Below are positions 25,498 to 33,614 of a stretch of DNA of 64,000 nucleotides, one piece after another. A program made the position numbers and the translations under genes. The notes beneath the pieces are model-generated. The model was given only the letters and a program-made list of their open reading frames with translations, had not been told where the DNA came from and ran no database searches. Position 1 is the first letter of the stretch. Each line of letters starts with the position of its first letter. The stretch is from an uncultured Fibrobacter sp. (lineage in GTDB: Bacteria; Fibrobacterota; Fibrobacteria; Fibrobacterales; Fibrobacteraceae), in assembly GCA_934699585.1 (NCBI GenBank), contig CAKUWY010000013.1, forward strand, positions 32,083-96,082, read 5' to 3'.

Positions 25498-26037
25498 TTA
25501 CCTCTTGTACTTCTTGCCCTTGGAAGCGTCCAGGGTGACTTCGGCGGTTTCTTCGCCACGGACGGTCACCAGTTCTTCGGCAGAGCGGCCGTTGCTGCAT
25601 TCGGCACGGACAACGTGGTCGCCGGCGTCGAGGCTCGTGATGGTGAGGGCAGCGCCGTCGGTCTTGTCGGCGTTGTCGCCGTCAACGTAGATGAGGCACT
25701 TGCCGGGGATGGTGGTCACCTTGATGTTGCCCTTGGGAATCTTGGTGCCGAAGTCAAACTTGTTGCGTTTGTCGTTACCGGGCCAGATGTTCACGCGCTG
25801 GTTCACCAGCTCGAAACCCTGGTCGATGACCACCAGGGTCTGGCGGCCGGACTGGACGGACTGGTTTTCAATGGGGCTCTTGCCCAAAAGTTCGCCGCCC
25901 AGGTAAACGTCGCTGTTAGGCGGGTTGGTAATGATGGTCACGGTGGCAGCCTTGCCACGAGGAGGTGGATCGTCGTCGGCGACGGCGGAGGTGAAAAGGA
26001 ATGCGACCATCAAGGCCAGAATGTACAGTTTCTTCAT
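25498..26037 (-). CDS. Exported PEGA-domain protein
   Basis: A 179-residue protein with signal peptide MKKLYILALMVAFLFTSAVA. A PEGA-type beta domain follows (VTIITNPPNSDVYLGGELLGKSP, compare the family's surface-layer-like repeat) and a second related domain (IKVTTIPGKCLIYVDGDNADKT). PEGA domains are extracytoplasmic beta modules with unclear ligands. AGGAG precedes the ATG. It is upstream of lpoB and the COG3014 gene but ends with its own terminator, so the three are a functional neighbourhood rather than a strict operon. Confidence 0.85.
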   Translation of the reverse strand: MKKLYILALMVAFLFTSAVADDDPPPRGKAATVTIITNPPNSDVYLGGELLGKSPIENQSVQSGRQTLVVIDQGFELVNQRVNIWPGNDKRNKFDFGTKIPKGNIKVTTIPGKCLIYVDGDNADKTDGAALTITSLDAGDHVVRAECSNGRSAEELVTVRGEETAEVTLDASKGKKYKR

Positions 26038-26227
26038 GGATTACTCCTGTTTGTTGTTCAAAAATTCACGTTCTCTAGGAATTTATATTTTTTTCGCTGT
26101 AAAAAAAACGTTGCCCAAGGTAAAAAAGGGGAAAAAGTTCCCCTAATTCGCACTCCGTTGCTCATTACCCCTTTGAACGGGCTTCAGTCGCCAGCCCGTA
26201 ACGCCCGGCTTACAATCCCTCACACCA

Positions 26228-26262
26228 CATTTGGTACTTTCGCTTCGCTCAAGTACCAAATG
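26228..26262. repeat. 12-bp inverted repeat in the gap before the COG3044 ATPase
   Basis: CATTTGGTACTT and AAGTACCAAATG enclose TCGCTTCGCTC. The 26038-26350 gap has no other gene: it holds an AT-rich upstream region for the PEGA gene, GC-rich repeat text (26140-26225) and the promoter listed next. The style ('cttcgctcaag', 'ctcggctc') recurs at 63480-63600. Confidence 0.65.
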
Positions 26263-26314
26263 CTCGGCTCGGCCATGTCCAAGCAAGCTTGACCACGGCT
26301 CTCGCCTTATGCAT

Positions 26315-26343
26315 TTGTCACACCCCACGCACTTTTCTATCTT
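26315..26343 (+). promoter_or_regulatory. Putative promoter giving a leaderless transcript
   Basis: TTGTCA (26315-26320), 17 nt, TATCTT (26338-26343). Only 7 nt separate the -10 box from the ATG of the ATPase gene, and no ribosome binding site is visible, so transcription may begin at or next to the start codon. Confidence 0.5.
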
Positions 26344-26350
26344 CTCGGGT

Positions 26351-28024
26351 ATGAAAGCCCTCTACCAGAAAATCCGCGTCTTTGACGGAAAAAGCTACGG
26401 CTTGTATCGCTCCCTCGCCGACAAGGCCTGGGATTTCGGCGACTTTACGCTGGAGTTTCTGCACGTGCAGGGCGACCCCTTTGCGCCGGCATCGCGGATT
26501 CTGGTGACCGCCCCCCTGCAGACCCTCGGTTACGGCGGGGAGTGGAGCGGCTCCTTCGAACGCAGGCTCGCCATTTCGGACTATTTGCTCCGCAGGCTCA
26601 GCAAGAACGTGGCGGAGCGGTTTCCCGAAAAGAACGCCACCATTGAGATGGAAGTTCCCGGGCCGGAAATGCTGGTGCGGAATGCCCTCTGGGTAGATAA
26701 CGGCATGCTCCGGGCAAGCCTCGCGGTGCGGCTCCCCGGCGAGGGCCGCAAGATCCAGGCGGAACTGGCGGCTGAAATTTTGACCATGACGCTCCCCGAC
26801 CTGCTTTCGGCAAGCCTTTACTGCACTCCCGAAATCCTTGCGGGCGTGGAGGAAAGTTTCCAGGTGCTGAATGTCCGTCGCGCTATTCTGGAGGAACTGC
26901 CTGGCCGTGGCCTTGTGGCCTTTGTGCCCGACGGGGCGGTGCTTCCCAGGGAGTCGGGCCTTTCGGAAAAGCCCCTTTCGGGAGCGGTCCCCTTCAAGTC
27001 GCCCGAAGAACTAGCGGTGACATTCGACATCGGCGGCAAGAGCATTCGCGGCATGGGAATCCCGAAGGGCGTGACGGTCATAACCGGTGGCGCCTACCAC
27101 GGAAAGTCCACCCTGCTCGACGCCCTGGTCCGTTCCGTTTACCCCCACGTTCCGGGGGATGGCCGCGAAGGAATCGCGGTGGAAGAATCCGCGTTCCGTG
27201 TGGGCGTCGAAGACGGACGCTACGTGCGGGAGACGGACATTTCCGCCATGGTGCGGGACTTGCCCGGCGGTGTGTCCACCAAGAATTTTTCTACCGAAAA
27301 GGCTTCGGGCTCTACCAGCGAGGCGGCGAACCTGCTGGAGGCCATGGAGATGGGCTCTAAGACTTTCCTTATCGACGAGGATTCGTCGGCGGTAAACTTC
27401 CTTATCCGCGACCGGCGCGTGCGAGCCCTGCTGGGCGACGACCGGGAACCCCTGATTCCCCTTACCGACCGCATCCGCACCTTTGTGGATATGGGATTCA
27501 GCTTCATTCTGGTGGCCGGTGCCTGCGGAGACTTTTTGAGCCTTGCGGACAACATCGTGGTGATGGCGGAATACAAGGCCGAATGCGTTAAACCAGCACT
27601 TGTCACCCTGGAGGCACGCAGTGCCGATAGGGTCCAGGAGCCCGCTGTCGCCGTTACGCTCCCTGTTCCTCGGTCCTTCGCCGAATTCGTGAAGCCCCTC
27701 TTGCCGAAGGTGCGGCCCGCCTCTGCCGTAGAGCGCCAGGTGAAGGTGAAGCTGAACGGCGACAGCCTGCTTCAGGTGGGCCTGCTTATGGCGGATGTTT
27801 CCAGGTGCGGCCTTCTGGTGGACAAATCCCAAAGGCTTGGCGCCGGATACCTGGCGCTGAACCTGTGCCAGAATCCAGAAGGCCTGCCTCTTCGCGAGAT
27901 GGCAGACAAACTATGCGAAAAAATCCGCAACGTAGGGTTCCGCAATCTGCCTCAGGGCATGAGCCGCCCCATGAGCCTGCCCCGTGCAGTAGATGTTGTG
28001 GCGGTGCTGCTCAGGATGCATTAA
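26351..28024 (+). CDS. Predicted ABC-class ATPase (COG3044 family)
   Basis: A 557-residue cytoplasmic protein resembling the widespread but uncharacterised ABC_ATPase family (COG3044). An N-terminal domain of about 200 residues starts YQKIRVFDGKSYGLYRSL. It is followed by the ATPase core with Walker A TGGAYHGKSTLLDAL near residue 245, and Walker B TFLIDEDSSAVNF, which includes the Asp-Glu pair. The C-terminal domain carries Pro-rich and helical segments. Its biological role is unknown. The ATG at 26351 matches family N-termini (KALYQKIR); upstream in-frame codons are in repeat DNA. Confidence 0.85.
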   Translation: MKALYQKIRVFDGKSYGLYRSLADKAWDFGDFTLEFLHVQGDPFAPASRILVTAPLQTLGYGGEWSGSFERRLAISDYLLRRLSKNVAERFPEKNATIEMEVPGPEMLVRNALWVDNGMLRASLAVRLPGEGRKIQAELAAEILTMTLPDLLSASLYCTPEILAGVEESFQVLNVRRAILEELPGRGLVAFVPDGAVLPRESGLSEKPLSGAVPFKSPEELAVTFDIGGKSIRGMGIPKGVTVITGGAYHGKSTLLDALVRSVYPHVPGDGREGIAVEESAFRVGVEDGRYVRETDISAMVRDLPGGVSTKNFSTEKASGSTSEAANLLEAMEMGSKTFLIDEDSSAVNFLIRDRRVRALLGDDREPLIPLTDRIRTFVDMGFSFILVAGACGDFLSLADNIVVMAEYKAECVKPALVTLEARSADRVQEPAVAVTLPVPRSFAEFVKPLLPKVRPASAVERQVKVKLNGDSLLQVGLLMADVSRCGLLVDKSQRLGAGYLALNLCQNPEGLPLREMADKLCEKIRNVGFRNLPQGMSRPMSLPRAVDVVAVLLRMH

Positions 28025-28106
28025 TTGTAATCTGTCAAATTATGTGTATCCGTTGTTGAAAAAGGCAACGGTTGTTTGCAAAATGAGCAGTACCCGACTC
28101 ATCCCC

Positions 28107-28135
28107 TTGTTTTTTCCATTTGAGTTTGATATATT
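28107..28135 (+). promoter_or_regulatory. Promoter of the GNAT toxin-antitoxin pair
   Basis: TTGTTT (28107-28112), 17-nt spacer, TATATT (28130-28135), 73 nt before the first start codon. The long leader includes the palindromic GGGGGTGCCGCCCC text. Confidence 0.6.
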
Positions 28136-28208
28136 GTAAGCAGGACCCACTTGGGGGTGCCGCCCCGGCTTGGCTGGATTACCATATGGAATAAGCAAAA
28201 GAGGAACT

Positions 28209-28427
28209 ATGGCTCGCGAAATTCGAGAGACCCCTATTTTGTTCGGTGAGGATGCTCGCCGGTTTTTAGCCCGTATGGAAGAGCGGCGCACCGAATCTCC
28301 GGAAGCTCGTGCCCGTCGTCTGCGGGATTACGAGTTCATGAAAAAGGCTTACGAACTTGGTATGCAAGAGAAGCGTGCCCGGGAAGCAGCCAATGGAGGT
28401 GTGGATCCATGTTTTCGACAGGTTTAA
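28209..28427 (+). CDS. Putative antitoxin of a GNAT toxin module
   Basis: A 72-residue, highly charged, probably all-helical protein (EDARRFLARMEERRTESPEARARRLRDYEFMKKAYE split over two helices). GAGGA lies just before the ATG at 28209. It overlaps the downstream acetyltransferase gene by 19 nt, the arrangement of antitoxin-toxin pairs. It does not look like the ribbon-helix-helix DUF1778 antitoxins normally paired with TacT/AtaT toxins; position and size are the reasons for the call. Confidence 0.65.
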   Translation: MAREIRETPILFGEDARRFLARMEERRTESPEARARRLRDYEFMKKAYELGMQEKRAREAANGGVDPCFRQV

Positions 28428-28969
28428 AAGCCTACCCTTTGAAATTTATTCGTTTAGACCCAACAAATGCTGTTAAAAACTTTGACTGCGGCGATAGAGA
28501 TTTAAACGATTATATCCTAAACCATGCTGCAGCCTTTCAAAAGTATTTGATTGCCGTTACTTATGCATGCGTTAATGTGGATGATGCGAGTAAGGTTCTT
28601 GCCTATTGCAGCCTTGCAAACGACAAGGTGGCGGTAACAGATTTCAAGGATAAGACCGAATTCAACCGGTTCCGCAGGCATCACGGTTTTCCAAATGCCA
28701 AGCGTTTGAAAAGTTACCCAGCGGTAAAACTTTGTCGTTTGGGAGTGGATACTTCCGCAAAGGGAAAACAAATCGGTACCAGGATTTTGAATTATATCAA
28801 ATCCATGTACGCCATGGAAAACAAGGCCGGATGTCGATTTCTGACGGTGGATGCCTACCTAGGGGCGATTCCTTTCTACATCAAGAACGATTTTCAGTTC
28901 ATGAATGCCGAAGACACGGACCCTCACACCCGCATGATGTATTTTGACCTGAAAGATATCGTGGACTAG
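28409..28969 (+). CDS. GNAT acetyltransferase, TacT-like toxin
   Basis: A 186-residue acetyltransferase. TacT/AtaT-type toxins acetylate aminoacyl-tRNA and stop translation. Recognisable are the FDCGDRDLNDYI segment near residue 25 (typical FxCGxxxLDxFL of this toxin group), the acetyl-CoA binding region KLCRLGVDTSAKGKQIGTRIL (pyrophosphate loop K/Q-G-x-x-I-G), and FLTVDAYLGAIPFYIKNDF with the conserved Tyr of the catalytic end. The size matches TacT proteins. The gene overlaps the upstream 72-residue gene, which is the likely antitoxin. Confidence 0.85.
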   Translation: MFSTGLKAYPLKFIRLDPTNAVKNFDCGDRDLNDYILNHAAAFQKYLIAVTYACVNVDDASKVLAYCSLANDKVAVTDFKDKTEFNRFRRHHGFPNAKRLKSYPAVKLCRLGVDTSAKGKQIGTRILNYIKSMYAMENKAGCRFLTVDAYLGAIPFYIKNDFQFMNAEDTDPHTRMMYFDLKDIVD

Positions 28970-28988
28970 GTTCTGCGATTTTTCTCTA

Positions 28989-30146
28989 TTACGCTAGTTC
29001 CTTCGCCAGCTGCTTCAGGGCGGCAAGGGATTCGGCAGAAAGGGAACTCTTCACTGTCACCGTGGTTTCGCACAAGGTAACGTTTTTCAAAGTCGAAAGG
29101 ATTTCGGCCATCTTTTTTGCGGCCATAGGGGCCCAGGTGCCGTTCTCCACGATTCCCACCTTGCGGTTGCTGTAGTTCTTTGCCTTCAGGTGGTTCAAGA
29201 AATCTTCCATCACGGGGAAAAGTCCCGCATCGTAGGTGGGTGCCATCACTACCATGCGGTCGTAGCGGAAGGCGTCCTCGATGACTTCGGCCATGTCGCT
29301 CCGGGCAAGGTCGGAGACTACGACCTTCGGCACTCCGGCACCTTCAAGCTCCTTCGCGAGAACCTGTGCCGCCTTGGCGGTGTGTCCGTAGATGGAGGCG
29401 TAGGCGACAAGCACGCCTTGGTCTTCGGGGGCGTAACTGCTCCAGGTGTTGTACTTGCCGATGTAGTATTCCAGATTTTCTGCAAGAACGGGTCCGTGGA
29501 GCGGGCAGATGGTCTTGACGCCCAGGGTCGCCACCTTCTTGAGTACCGCCTGCACCTGGTTTCCGTACTTGCCCACGATGTTGAAATAGTAGCGGCGGGC
29601 TTCGCAGGCCCAGTCGTCGGGGTCGGCGTCGTAGATGCCGAACTTGCCGAAGGCGTCGGCAGAGAACAGCACCTTTTCGGTCTGCTCAAAGCTGAACAGT
29701 ACCTCGGGCCAGTGAACCATGGGAGCGCCGATGAACTGCAAGGTATGCTTGCCCAAAGCAAGAGTGTCGCCTTCCTTGACGGTGAGTTTTTTCACGTCGG
29801 CAGGGAGTTCCATGAATTGCGGGAGCAGCGCAAACGCCTTGGCGCTTGCTACAAGAGTCGCATCGGGGTAGAGCGCCACGAACTGGGCGATTCCGCCGGC
29901 GTGGTCCGGTTCCAGGTGGTGGATAATCAGGTAGTCGGGTTTGCGCCCTGCAAGGGTCGCCTGCAAGTTGGAGAGCCATTCCGTGACCTTGCGGCTGTCC
30001 ACCGTGTCGGTCACCGCAATCTTTTCGTCGTCGATTACAAAGGAATTGTAGGCCATGCCCGCAGGCACCACGTACTGCCCTTCGAAAAGGTCGATGTCGG
30101 TGTCGTCCACGCCGATATACTTGATAGAATCGCTAAAGTTTTTCAT
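28989..30146 (-). CDS. FprA-type flavodiiron protein
   Basis: A 385-residue A-type flavoprotein that reduces oxygen (or NO) to protect anaerobes. The N-terminal metallo-beta-lactamase-like domain holds the diiron ligands HHLEPDH, then HW near PMVHWPEV, a Asp in LFSADAFG and His in ICPLHGPV. The C-terminal flavodoxin domain has VAYASIYGHTAKAA, TYDAGLFPVM and ENGTWAP for FMN binding. The SADAFG context is the usual one. AGAGG lies before the ATG and a TATATT -10 at 30166-30171 (minus). It complements rubrerythrin at 6.7 kb in oxygen defence. Confidence 0.94.
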   Translation of the reverse strand: MKNFSDSIKYIGVDDTDIDLFEGQYVVPAGMAYNSFVIDDEKIAVTDTVDSRKVTEWLSNLQATLAGRKPDYLIIHHLEPDHAGGIAQFVALYPDATLVASAKAFALLPQFMELPADVKKLTVKEGDTLALGKHTLQFIGAPMVHWPEVLFSFEQTEKVLFSADAFGKFGIYDADPDDWACEARRYYFNIVGKYGNQVQAVLKKVATLGVKTICPLHGPVLAENLEYYIGKYNTWSSYAPEDQGVLVAYASIYGHTAKAAQVLAKELEGAGVPKVVVSDLARSDMAEVIEDAFRYDRMVVMAPTYDAGLFPVMEDFLNHLKAKNYSNRKVGIVENGTWAPMAAKKMAEILSTLKNVTLCETTVTVKSSLSAESLAALKQLAKELA

Positions 30147-30199
30147 GTAAGCCTCTTTATTGCCAAATATAAAATGCCGTGAATGTCTCGTAGGCCCTA

Positions 30200-30898
30200 T
30201 TAGTAGAAGTTCATGTTGAACCAGCCCTTGGTGCCGTCTTCGGATATTGCTATGCCGCAGGCCACCTTGGTGTAAGACGCCTTTCGCATATTCAAGTAAT
30301 GCCCGATGTCGGGATAGTCCTCTTTCTTGTCGGGGTCACGTTCGCCGCTGGTGACCAGGGCCTTTTCGTCTTCCCACATGCTCTTGATGTAGTATTGGAC
30401 TGCAGCCGTGGCATTTGTTCTCCAGGAGGTGGAAAAGTTCGGTCCGGAATTTTGTGCCCATTCACCGCATTCTTTAAAGTGTCCGTGGGCTTTGTTGTCG
30501 GCCATGTCGGCTGCGGCCTGGTTGATGGCGCAGAGCTGCTTTTCGTCGTCGGCAAGTTCCAGGGGAGCAACCCCTTCGGTGGCACGGTATTCGTTGGCAA
30601 GTCTCAGGCATTCGTCCCGCCAGCCTTCGTCAATAAAGTCCCGCGCCTGCTCGTATTCCTGCAGTGGTGTCAGTTCCGTGTTGCTTGATGAAGAGGGTGT
30701 GCCATCATCTGAAGTTTGGTCCGTATTGGAGGAAGTTTCTTCGTTGCTGTCGCTAGACGATGATTCGATGAATGTCGATTCAGAACTTGTTATACTGGAT
30801 TCCTCGGTGGTGCCAGTTCCTGAATCGTCGGAACAGCCCGTGAATAGGGTAGCGGAACAGATGGCAGAGGTGATACCGATTTTGCAGAACATGTTCAT
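30200..30898 (-). CDS. CAP (SCP/PR-1) domain lipoprotein
   Basis: A 232-residue exported lipoprotein: signal with lipobox FTGC (Cys22), a Ser/Thr/Glu-rich linker of about 60 residues, then a CAP domain with LANEYRATEGVAPLE, LCAINQAAADMADNKAHGHF (first His), a Cys-Gly-Glu segment, and the closing VACGIAISEDGTKGWFNMNFY. CAP proteins are secreted and bind lipids or glycans, with a few acting as proteases. GTG-TTT-ATG-AAC and AGGGAG support the ATG at 30898. An apparent longer frame to 31387 is an antisense shadow of the RsbW-like gene. Confidence 0.85.
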   Translation of the reverse strand: MNMFCKIGITSAICSATLFTGCSDDSGTGTTEESSITSSESTFIESSSSDSNEETSSNTDQTSDDGTPSSSSNTELTPLQEYEQARDFIDEGWRDECLRLANEYRATEGVAPLELADDEKQLCAINQAAADMADNKAHGHFKECGEWAQNSGPNFSTSWRTNATAAVQYYIKSMWEDEKALVTSGERDPDKKEDYPDIGHYLNMRKASYTKVACGIAISEDGTKGWFNMNFY

Positions 30899-30973
30899 AA
30901 ACACTCCCTTGAAATATTTAACATCAATGTAAATAAAAAAATGGTTCATGTGTGATTCTAGGAAAAATCGGAC

Positions 30974-31001
30974 TTGACACCTAAGTCCTAATGAGTATAT
31001 T
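30974..31001 (+). promoter_or_regulatory. Strong promoter of the anti-sigma/STAS pair
   Basis: Consensus TTGACA (30974-30979), 16-nt spacer, TATATT (30996-31001). Only 11 nt remain to the ATG and no ribosome binding site is seen, so the mRNA should have a leader of just a few bases. Confidence 0.75.
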
Positions 31002-31012
31002 TTGCCATAATC

Positions 31013-31420
31013 ATGGCCGCAAAAGAAATAACAGTCGATGCCGCTCTCGAAAAAGGCGAAGAACTGACCGCCTTCGTGGAGTCCATGCTGGAGCCATACG
31101 ACCCCTCGCCCAAGGCGACCATCCAGGTGGACGTGGCCATCGACGAGGTGTTCAGCAACATCGTCATGTATTCCGGAGCCAAGACCGTAACGGTGGTCGC
31201 CAACCTGGATGAGCCTACGTCCGTGTTCTCGCTTACCTTTATAGACAAAGGAAACCCCTACAATCCCCTGGAAAAAGAGGATCCGGACGTTTCCCTGCCT
31301 GTGGAGGAACGGGAAATTGGGGGGTTGGGCATCTTTTTGGTGAAGAAAACCATGGATGACGTGCACTACGAACGCAAGGCCGACCAAAATTATTTTACTA
31401 TTTACAAGAAAATTAAGTAG
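31013..31420 (+). CDS. RsbW-like anti-sigma regulatory serine kinase
   Basis: A 135-residue GHKL ATPase of the anti-sigma factor kinase type. The N-box DEVFSNIVMYSG, the DKGNPYNPLE G1-like loop and the GLGIFLVKKTMD G2 box are intact. Such proteins bind sigma factors or other targets and phosphorylate a STAS partner, here the next gene after 9 nt. This pair, without an adjacent sigma factor or PP2C phosphatase, could belong to a partner-switching pathway whose other members are elsewhere. The start follows a consensus promoter by 11 nt, without a ribosome binding site. Confidence 0.88.
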   Translation: MAAKEITVDAALEKGEELTAFVESMLEPYDPSPKATIQVDVAIDEVFSNIVMYSGAKTVTVVANLDEPTSVFSLTFIDKGNPYNPLEKEDPDVSLPVEEREIGGLGIFLVKKTMDDVHYERKADQNYFTIYKKIK

Positions 31421-31429
31421 AGGTACAAG

Positions 31430-31726
31430 ATGAAAATCGAACAGACTCGTGACAATTCCACATTGACCCTGGCTTTGGAAGGTCGTCTGGATACCATTAC
31501 CGCTCCCGAGCTGGAGCAGGTCGTCAATGCGAACCTGGAAGGGCTCACTGCCTTGATTTTTGACTTTGCCAAGCTGGAATACGTGTCCTCTGCCGGACTC
31601 CGCGTGCTGCTCAGTGCCCAGAAGAAGATGAACAAGCAGGGCAAGATGGAGGTCAAGAATGTTTGCGCCGAAATTATGGAAGTCCTGGACATCACAGGTT
31701 TCAGCGATATCTTGACGATCGTCTAG
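31430..31726 (+). CDS. STAS-domain anti-sigma factor antagonist
   Basis: A 98-residue STAS protein of normal size. It has the family strands (TLTLALEGRLDTITAPELEQ), then YVSSAGLRVLLSAQK, where the second Ser is the expected phosphorylation site of the upstream kinase. AGAGGTACAAG gives a ribosome binding site. Its final codons overlap the stop of the convergent symporter gene by 4 nt at CTAG. Confidence 0.9.
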   Translation: MKIEQTRDNSTLTLALEGRLDTITAPELEQVVNANLEGLTALIFDFAKLEYVSSAGLRVLLSAQKKMNKQGKMEVKNVCAEIMEVLDITGFSDILTIV

Positions 31727-33141
31727 AAAATCTTTGCCGCCAGTTCAGGTGCGAACTTGGACAGGTAACCCTGGGCGAGCAGGATCGTTATCAGGGCGGG
31801 CAATATCCACTTGAAATAAATCTTGATGAGTGTGTGGCGAGGGAGTTTCAATCCCTCGCCTGCGTTCATTTCGTCAAAGAACTTGTCTTGTCCCCAGCCG
31901 TAGCGGCTGCTGCAGAACACCACCATGAATATGGCGCCTGCAGGTAGCATGGTGTTGCTCACGATAAAGTCTTCCAGGTCTAGCACGCAGCTGCCGGGGC
32001 CAAAGGGCTCGAATCCCGAAAGTACGTTGAACCCGAGGGCGCAGGGGAGCGACATCAGGAACACCGCGACCATGTTCCAGTAGGCCACCTTCCGGCGCTT
32101 GAAGCCCTTCAGGTCCATCCAGAAGGCCACGATGTTCTCGAAGACGGCAATAAGTGTGGAGAGTGCCGCGAAGGACATGAATAGGAAGAACGCCGCCCCG
32201 CAGAACCGGCCCGCGGGCATCATGGCGAACACGTTGGACAAAGTAACGAAGATAAGTCCGGGCCCTTGCGCCGGAGACTGTCCGAAGGCAAAGCACGATG
32301 GGATGATGATAAGGCCCGCCACCAGGGCCACGACGGTATCCAGCGCGCAGATGCTGGCGGCCTCCTTGGTCAGGGAATGCTGCCGCTTGATGTAACTGCC
32401 AAAAATCATCATGCTGCCGATACCGATACTCAGGGTAAAGAAGGCATGGGCAAATGCGGCGAAGATGGCATCTCCCACGCCCTTGCCGGACTGGGTCAGT
32501 CGTTCCAGGGAAGGCAGCAGGTAGAATTCCAGACCCTTGCCGGCCCCGGGGAGCGTCACCGCACGAATGGCAAGCAGGATCATGATGACAAACAGCGCAA
32601 TCATCATCTTCTTGGTAATGCGTTCCACGCCCTTCTGGAGCCCGAGAGACACGATGCCGAGACCCATGACGATGGCGACGGTCATCCAGAAAATCAGGAG
32701 GGGCGGGTTTGAAAGCATCTCGCCGAAACCGCTTGCAATCTGGTCTGGCGTGCCCTTCAGGAATTCGCCGTCGGTGAGCATCTTGTAGAAGTAGAAGAAC
32801 ATCCAGCCCGTGACTACGGAGTAGAACGCCATCAAGATATAGTTGGAGGCAATCAGCGGGAACTTTGCCCAGTGCCATTTGGTGCCCGGCTTTTCGAGAC
32901 GGTCGAAGGCCATGCCGACACCGCTTTTTCCGCCACGGCCGATGGCCAGTTCTGCCATGAGCACCGGGAGTCCGAGAAACAGCAGGAATCCGAGATAGGG
33001 CAGCACAAAGGCCGCGCCGCCGTATTGCCCTGCGATGTAGGGGAAACGCCACACGTTGCCAAGGCCAATGGCACAGCCTGCGGCAATCAGCAAAAATCCA
33101 AGTCTTGTCTTAAAAGTCTCGCGTTCTCTTTTGTGTTCCAT
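31723..33141 (-). CDS. Sodium-dependent transporter, neurotransmitter:sodium symporter family
   Basis: A 472-residue inner membrane symporter related to LeuT/MhsT, importing an amino acid or similar solute with Na+. The first helix has the signature AAGCAIGLGNVWRFPYIAGQYGG, forming the unwound substrate and Na+ site; about eleven hydrophobic helices follow, consistent with the 11-12 helix bacterial branch. The substrate cannot be assigned. No ribosome binding site is clear at the ATG (MEHKRERETFKTR is a typical basic start). It is convergent with the STAS gene, sharing CTAG as overlapping stops. Confidence 0.93.
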   Translation of the reverse strand: MEHKRERETFKTRLGFLLIAAGCAIGLGNVWRFPYIAGQYGGAAFVLPYLGFLLFLGLPVLMAELAIGRGGKSGVGMAFDRLEKPGTKWHWAKFPLIASNYILMAFYSVVTGWMFFYFYKMLTDGEFLKGTPDQIASGFGEMLSNPPLLIFWMTVAIVMGLGIVSLGLQKGVERITKKMMIALFVIMILLAIRAVTLPGAGKGLEFYLLPSLERLTQSGKGVGDAIFAAFAHAFFTLSIGIGSMMIFGSYIKRQHSLTKEAASICALDTVVALVAGLIIIPSCFAFGQSPAQGPGLIFVTLSNVFAMMPAGRFCGAAFFLFMSFAALSTLIAVFENIVAFWMDLKGFKRRKVAYWNMVAVFLMSLPCALGFNVLSGFEPFGPGSCVLDLEDFIVSNTMLPAGAIFMVVFCSSRYGWGQDKFFDEMNAGEGLKLPRHTLIKIYFKWILPALITILLAQGYLSKFAPELAAKIF

Positions 33142-33169
33142 AAATCTAATGATAATAATTTTTCCTACG

Positions 33170-33231
33170 TCATTCCGGCAACCATCGTCATTCCGGCAAC
33201 CATCGTCATTCCGGGCTTGACCCGGAATCTA
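33170..33231. repeat. Tandem 18-bp repeat and palindrome
   Basis: GTCATTCCGGCAACCATC occurs twice in tandem (33171 onwards), and a third partial unit runs into GTCATTCCGGGCTTGACCCGGAATCT, a palindrome CCGGG-CTTGA-CCCGG of REP type. The palindrome also supplies the -35 box of the GIY-YIG gene promoter. Confidence 0.75.
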
Positions 33232-33246
33232 GACTATTTTTATATT
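33217..33246 (+). promoter_or_regulatory. Putative promoter of the GIY-YIG gene, built from repeat DNA
   Basis: TTGACC (33217-33222, inside the REP palindrome), 18 nt, TATATT (33241-33246). The ATG is 15 nt after the -10 box and lacks a ribosome binding site, so the leader would be about 8 nt. Confidence 0.6.
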
Positions 33247-33261
33247 CCTTTTAGAACAATT

Positions 33262-33606
33262 ATGCCCCACTTCGTTTACATGCTCCGCTGTGCCGGAAAC
33301 CGAATTTATACGGGTTACGCCGTGGATGTGGCCGCCCGTTTCGAGGAGCACCGCACAGGGCGTGGGGCCAAGTTCACAAAGGCTTTTCCGCCCGAAAAAA
33401 TCCTCCGCCAGTTCGAGCTCCCGAACAAGGAATACGCCCTGCGCATGGAAGCCCGCATCAAGAAACTTGCGGCGACCCAAAAAGAACGGCTGGCAAATGG
33501 CGACGAAGTGCTGACGCAATCCCTGTTAGATAGCCTCGCCGAGACGCTCCCGCCCAAAAAACGAAAACGGCGCCGCCGCACGACCACAAAAAAGACGGTG
33601 AAATAG
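33262..33606 (+). CDS. GIY-YIG domain protein (UPF0213-like)
   Basis: A 114-residue protein with a minimal GIY-YIG nuclease fold. The motif is FVYMLRCAGNRIYTGYAVDV (Val-Tyr and Tyr-Thr-Gly in place of GIY/YIG), followed by the conserved Arg (RFEEHRTGRGAKFTKAFPP) and a Glu in RMEARIKKL. Small family members include YhbQ, with weak nuclease activity on branched DNA; the cellular role is unsettled. The C-terminus is a Lys/Arg-rich tail (KKRKRRRRTTTKK) that may bind nucleic acid. The ATG at 33262 fits the family start MPHFVYMLRC. Confidence 0.88.
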   Translation: MPHFVYMLRCAGNRIYTGYAVDVAARFEEHRTGRGAKFTKAFPPEKILRQFELPNKEYALRMEARIKKLAATQKERLANGDEVLTQSLLDSLAETLPPKKRKRRRRTTTKKTVK

Positions 33607-33614
33607 CCTAGGGG

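Noticed and set aside
30200..31387. Extension of the CAP-domain gene to 395 codons
   Set aside because: The extra part is antisense to the RsbW-like gene; the ATG at 30898 has a ribosome binding site and starts a proper lipoprotein signal.
33170..33231. Possible CRISPR repeat (18-bp unit twice in tandem)
   Set aside because: No spacers between units and only two and a half copies; it reads as tandem REP expansion.
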